Below, piece by piece: positions 35,188-38,544 of a DNA stretch of 38,544 nucleotides (the stretch's first letter is position 1; each line of letters opens with the position of its first letter). Source of the DNA: Thermithiobacillus tepidarius DSM 3134 (lineage in GTDB: Bacteria; Pseudomonadota; Gammaproteobacteria; Acidithiobacillales; Thermithiobacillaceae); the NCBI RefSeq assembly GCF_000423825.1, contig NZ_AUIS01000027.1, positions 1-38,544 of the forward strand, given 5' to 3'. A model generated the notes under the pieces. It did no database searches. It was not told the origin of the DNA and saw nothing but the letters and a program-made list of their open reading frames with translations. The position numbers and the translations under genes are program-made.

Positions 35188-37047
35188 ATGGCTTTTGTTT
35201 TGGGCATCAATGCATACCACGGCGACGCCGCCGCCTGCCTCATCCAAGACGGCAAGCTGATCGCGGCGGCGGAGGAAGAGCGCTTCCGCCGGATCAAGCA
35301 CTGGGCCGGTTTCCCGTCCGAAGCCATCCGCTACTGCCTCGATGAAGCGGGCATCAAGCTCGACCAGGTCGATCACGTCGCCATCAATCGCGATCCCAAG
35401 GCCAACATCTGGAAGAAGCTGAGCTTCACCCTGGCCAAGCGGCCCGATTTCGGCCTGGTGCGCGACCGCATCAAGAACGCGCGCGAGTGGGCCTCCATCG
35501 AGGAGGAGCTGGGCCGCGCCTTCCCCGGCGAGCGCTTCCGCGGCCAGGTGCACAACATCGAGCACCACATGGCGCATTTGGCGTCCGCCTTCCTGGTCTC
35601 GCCCTTCGAAGAAGCGGTGGCCGTCTCCGTGGACGGCTTCGGCGACTTCGCCAGCGCCGCCTGGGGCGTGGGCCGGGGCAGCGAGATCACCGTCGAGGAC
35701 AAGGTCTACTTTCCGCACTCGCTGGGCATCTTCTACCAGGCCCTGACCCAGTACCTGGGCTTCCCGCACTACGGCGACGAGTACAAGGTCATGGGCCTGG
35801 CGCCCTACGGCCAGCCGCGCTACATGGACGAGATGCGGCGCATTGTCGCCCTGCAGGACGACGGCTCCTTCCGCCTCAACCTGGACTACTTCCGCCACCA
35901 CAAGGAAAAGGTCGAGTACGAGTGGGAAAACGGCATCCCCGCGGTCGGCCGCCTCTTCACGCCCGCCTTGGAGGAGCTGCTGGGCAAGGCGCGCGACAAG
36001 AGCGACGAACTCACCCAAAAGCACAAGGACATCGCCCGCTCGGTGCAGGCCATGTACGAGGAAGCCTTCTTCCACCTGCTCAACACCCTGCACCGGCGCC
36101 ACGGGCTGGACGCCGTCACCCTGGCCGGCGGCTGCGCCATGAACTCGGTGGCCAACGGCAAGGTGTACCGCAACACGCCCTTCAAAAAGGTCTACATCCA
36201 GTCCGCCGCCGGCGACGCGGGCGGCGCCATCGGCGCGGCCTTCGTGGTCTGGCATCAGGTCAGCCAGGACCCGGCCCGCTTCGTCATGGACCACGCTTAC
36301 TGGGGCCCGCAGTTCAGCGACGATGCCGTGGGCGAGCTCGTGGCCGGCAAGCAGCAGGCGCTGGCGGACGAACGCTGCTCGGTGGAGCGCGTGCAGGACG
36401 AGGCCGAGCTGTGCCGCCGCACCGCCCAGGCCATCGCCGAGGGCAAGGTGGTGGGCTGGTTCCAGGGGCGCATGGAGTGGGGCCCGCGCGCCCTGGGCAA
36501 CCGCTCCATCGTCTGCGACCCGCGCCGCGCCGACATGAAGGACATCCTCAACCTCAAGATCAAGCGCCGCGAATCCTTCCGTCCCTTCGCGCCGTCCATC
36601 CTGCGCGAGGCGGTGCCGGCCTGGTTCGAGACCGACGACGACGTGCCCTTCATGATGCAGGTCTACCAGATCCGGGAGGACAAGCGTCCCGAGATCCCCG
36701 CCGTCACCCACGTGGACGGCTCCGGGCGCCTGCAGACGGTCTATGCGGACACCAATCCGCGCTACCACCGGCTGATCAAGTCCTTCGAGGAGCTCACCGG
36801 CGTGCCCATCGTCCTCAACACCTCCTTCAACGAGAACGAGCCGGTGGTCTGCCGCCCCATGGAGGCGCTCGACTGCTTCCTGCGCACCAAGATGGACGTG
36901 CTGGTGCTGGGCGACACCTTCATCAGCCGGCGCGAGGCCGCAGAGGGCACCGAGCCGGCCGGCTCCGAAGCCAACGCGGACGCCGCTGACGGCATGGCGG
37001 ACACCGGCACTTACGCCGGCGGCAGGACGCGGCGGGTGGTGCCCTGA
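35188..37047 (+). CDS. NodU/CmcH-family carbamoyltransferase
   Basis: This 619-aa enzyme transfers a carbamoyl group from carbamoyl phosphate, through carbamoyl-AMP, to a hydroxyl. The N-terminal kinase-like domain begins VLGINAYHGDAAACLI (4-19) and has EHHMAHLASAF (125-135), with the metal-binding His126/His130 region, and SVDGFGDF (147-154). Further on are TLAGGCAMNSVANGK (about 309-323), GDAGGAIGAAF, and the C-terminal domain GRMEWGPRALGNRSI and FRPFAPSI. In polysaccharide clusters (NodU-like in capsule and O-antigen loci) it O-carbamoylates sugars. The last 40 residues are low-complexity (Ala/Gly/Thr) and may be frayed. GGGGGT lies before ATG 35188. It may be co-transcribed with the WbaP-like gene (100-bp gap). 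Confidence 0.93.
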   Translation: MAFVLGINAYHGDAAACLIQDGKLIAAAEEERFRRIKHWAGFPSEAIRYCLDEAGIKLDQVDHVAINRDPKANIWKKLSFTLAKRPDFGLVRDRIKNAREWASIEEELGRAFPGERFRGQVHNIEHHMAHLASAFLVSPFEEAVAVSVDGFGDFASAAWGVGRGSEITVEDKVYFPHSLGIFYQALTQYLGFPHYGDEYKVMGLAPYGQPRYMDEMRRIVALQDDGSFRLNLDYFRHHKEKVEYEWENGIPAVGRLFTPALEELLGKARDKSDELTQKHKDIARSVQAMYEEAFFHLLNTLHRRHGLDAVTLAGGCAMNSVANGKVYRNTPFKKVYIQSAAGDAGGAIGAAFVVWHQVSQDPARFVMDHAYWGPQFSDDAVGELVAGKQQALADERCSVERVQDEAELCRRTAQAIAEGKVVGWFQGRMEWGPRALGNRSIVCDPRRADMKDILNLKIKRRESFRPFAPSILREAVPAWFETDDDVPFMMQVYQIREDKRPEIPAVTHVDGSGRLQTVYADTNPRYHRLIKSFEELTGVPIVLNTSFNENEPVVCRPMEALDCFLRTKMDVLVLGDTFISRREAAEGTEPAGSEANADAADGMADTGTYAGGRTRRVVP

Positions 37048-37084
37048 AGGCCGCCCGAGCCCGCTCCTGCATCGCACGCTGGAC

Positions 37085-37265
37085 GTAGAAGCGAGCTCGC
37101 CCGCGATCTCGCCAATCGTAGGAGCGAGCTGGCTCGCGATCGGCCTTTCGTCCGGCGTGATTCGCGGGTAAGCCCGCTCCTGCAACGTCCGGCACGCAGC
37201 GCAGGAGCGGGCTTGCCCGCGATCCGCATCGCTCCCTCTCCCCCGGGAGAGGGCCGGGGCGAAGG
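37085..37265. repeat. REP/BIME-like repeat block between the carbamoyltransferase and galE
   Basis: This contains direct REP-like units at 37085-37107 and 37118-37140, an inverted unit at 37159-37182, and another direct unit at 37201-37223. A 9-bp GC stem follows (37234-37242 pairs with 37245-37253, CCCTCTCCC/GGGAGAGGG). From 37118 on it is the second copy of the composite at 5402-5550. The stem could end transcription of the carbamoyltransferase gene, but no T-run follows. Confidence 0.92.
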
Positions 37266-37321
37266 CGATGTCTCCCGGTGCCGTCCGCCTCCTGAGGGAA
37301 AACCATCCCTCCATGCCATGC

Positions 37322-37350
37322 TTGCCCGCCATCCCGCCACTCCCGATAAT
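37322..37350 (+). promoter_or_regulatory. Candidate sigma-70 promoter for galE
   Basis: TTGCCC (37322-37327) and GATAAT (37345-37350) are separated by 17 bp. They match the -35 consensus in 4 of 6 bases and the -10 in 5 of 6. The -10 lies 29 bp before the galE ATG, which would give a short leader. No competing gene is in the region. Confidence 0.55.
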
Positions 37351-37379
37351 CTACTGACTATCCCTCACCGGAGACACCC

Positions 37380-38357
<978 letters not shown>

Positions 38358-38430
38358 GGGGAGATGAGCCTTTAGGCGGCATCCACCGCGTCGGAAATGA
38401 CAGGAATGGGGAGAGCAGAGGGAGAGAAAG

Positions 38431-38544
38431 AGGAAGAGGGAGGAAGAGGGAGGAAGAGGGAGGAAGAGGGAGGAAGAGGGAGGAAGAGGGAGGAAGAGGA
38501 AGAGGAAGAGGAAGAGGAAGGAGCGGCTTCAGTCGCGAACACCC
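38431..38544. repeat. GA-rich tandem repeat plus REP-like tail (right terminal copy)
   Basis: The 10-mer AGGAAGAGGG repeats six times from 38431, changes to 6-mer units at about 38497, and ends with the same GGAGCGGCTTCAGTCGCG tail as the window start. The last 95 bases (38450-38544) are identical to 1-95; the right copy has two further 10-mer units upstream that the left copy lacks because the window starts there. Confidence 0.95.

Overview
The window looks like one chromosomal stretch from a high-GC gammaproteobacterium. This rests on the GC-rich codon use, on dispersed REP-like repeats of the type common in Pseudomonas, Xanthomonas and Methylococcus relatives, and on the gene families. The genus cannot be resolved from the sequence. 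The window is almost entirely one extracellular or surface polysaccharide locus of the Wzx/Wzy type. It has 26 protein genes, 25 of them on the + strand. I see no rRNA, tRNA, CRISPR array, transposase, integrase or replication gene.

Layout. 1-472 holds a GA-rich tandem array and REP-like repeats. A PAP2-family phosphatase (473-1453, minus) diverges from an SLBB polysaccharide export protein (1535-4012) and a kinase-less Wzz-type chain-length protein (4023-5246). After a 470-bp repeat block comes the nucleotide-sugar core: galU (5717), gmd (6783), fcl (7903) and ugd (8913), closed by a hairpin at 10318-10347. From 10684 to 23995 lie a Wzx flippase, a Wzy-like polymerase and six glycosyltransferases or GT-like proteins (12038, 13012, 14513, 17155, 18266, 22784), plus a sugar C-methyltransferase (19534) and an asparagine-synthetase-like protein (21008). 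From 24067 to 29478 is a compact sugar-modifying cassette: glucose-1-phosphate cytidylyltransferase, an LhgO-like FAD oxidoreductase, an SDR epimerase/reductase, an RmlC-like 3,5-epimerase and an SAF-domain NAD(P) oxidoreductase. Two tandemly duplicated GT2 genes follow, then manC, the initiating phosphoglycosyltransferase (WbaP-like), a NodU/CmcH O-carbamoyltransferase, a second REP block and galE.

How the genes fit together (inference). ManC, Gmd and Fcl would supply GDP-mannose, GDP-4-keto-6-deoxymannose and GDP-L-fucose. GalU, Ugd and GalE would supply UDP-glucose, UDP-glucuronate and UDP-galactose. The WbaP-like enzyme would load the first sugar phosphate on undecaprenyl phosphate, the glycosyltransferases would extend the repeat unit, Wzx would flip it, Wzy would polymerise it, the Wzz-like protein would set chain length, the SLBB protein would export it, and the PAP2 enzyme could recycle the lipid carrier. 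The C-methyltransferase, Asn-synthetase homologue and carbamoyltransferase suggest a heavily decorated glycan.

The most unusual part is 24067-29478. It begins with a CDP-glucose-forming enzyme, but no recognisable CDP-glucose 4,6-dehydratase is present in the window, and the partners are an LhgO-like flavoprotein and an SAF-domain dehydrogenase. This may be a little-described route to a CDP-linked, possibly branched, sugar. Separately, the first and last 95 bases of the window are identical, which bears on how the contig ended.
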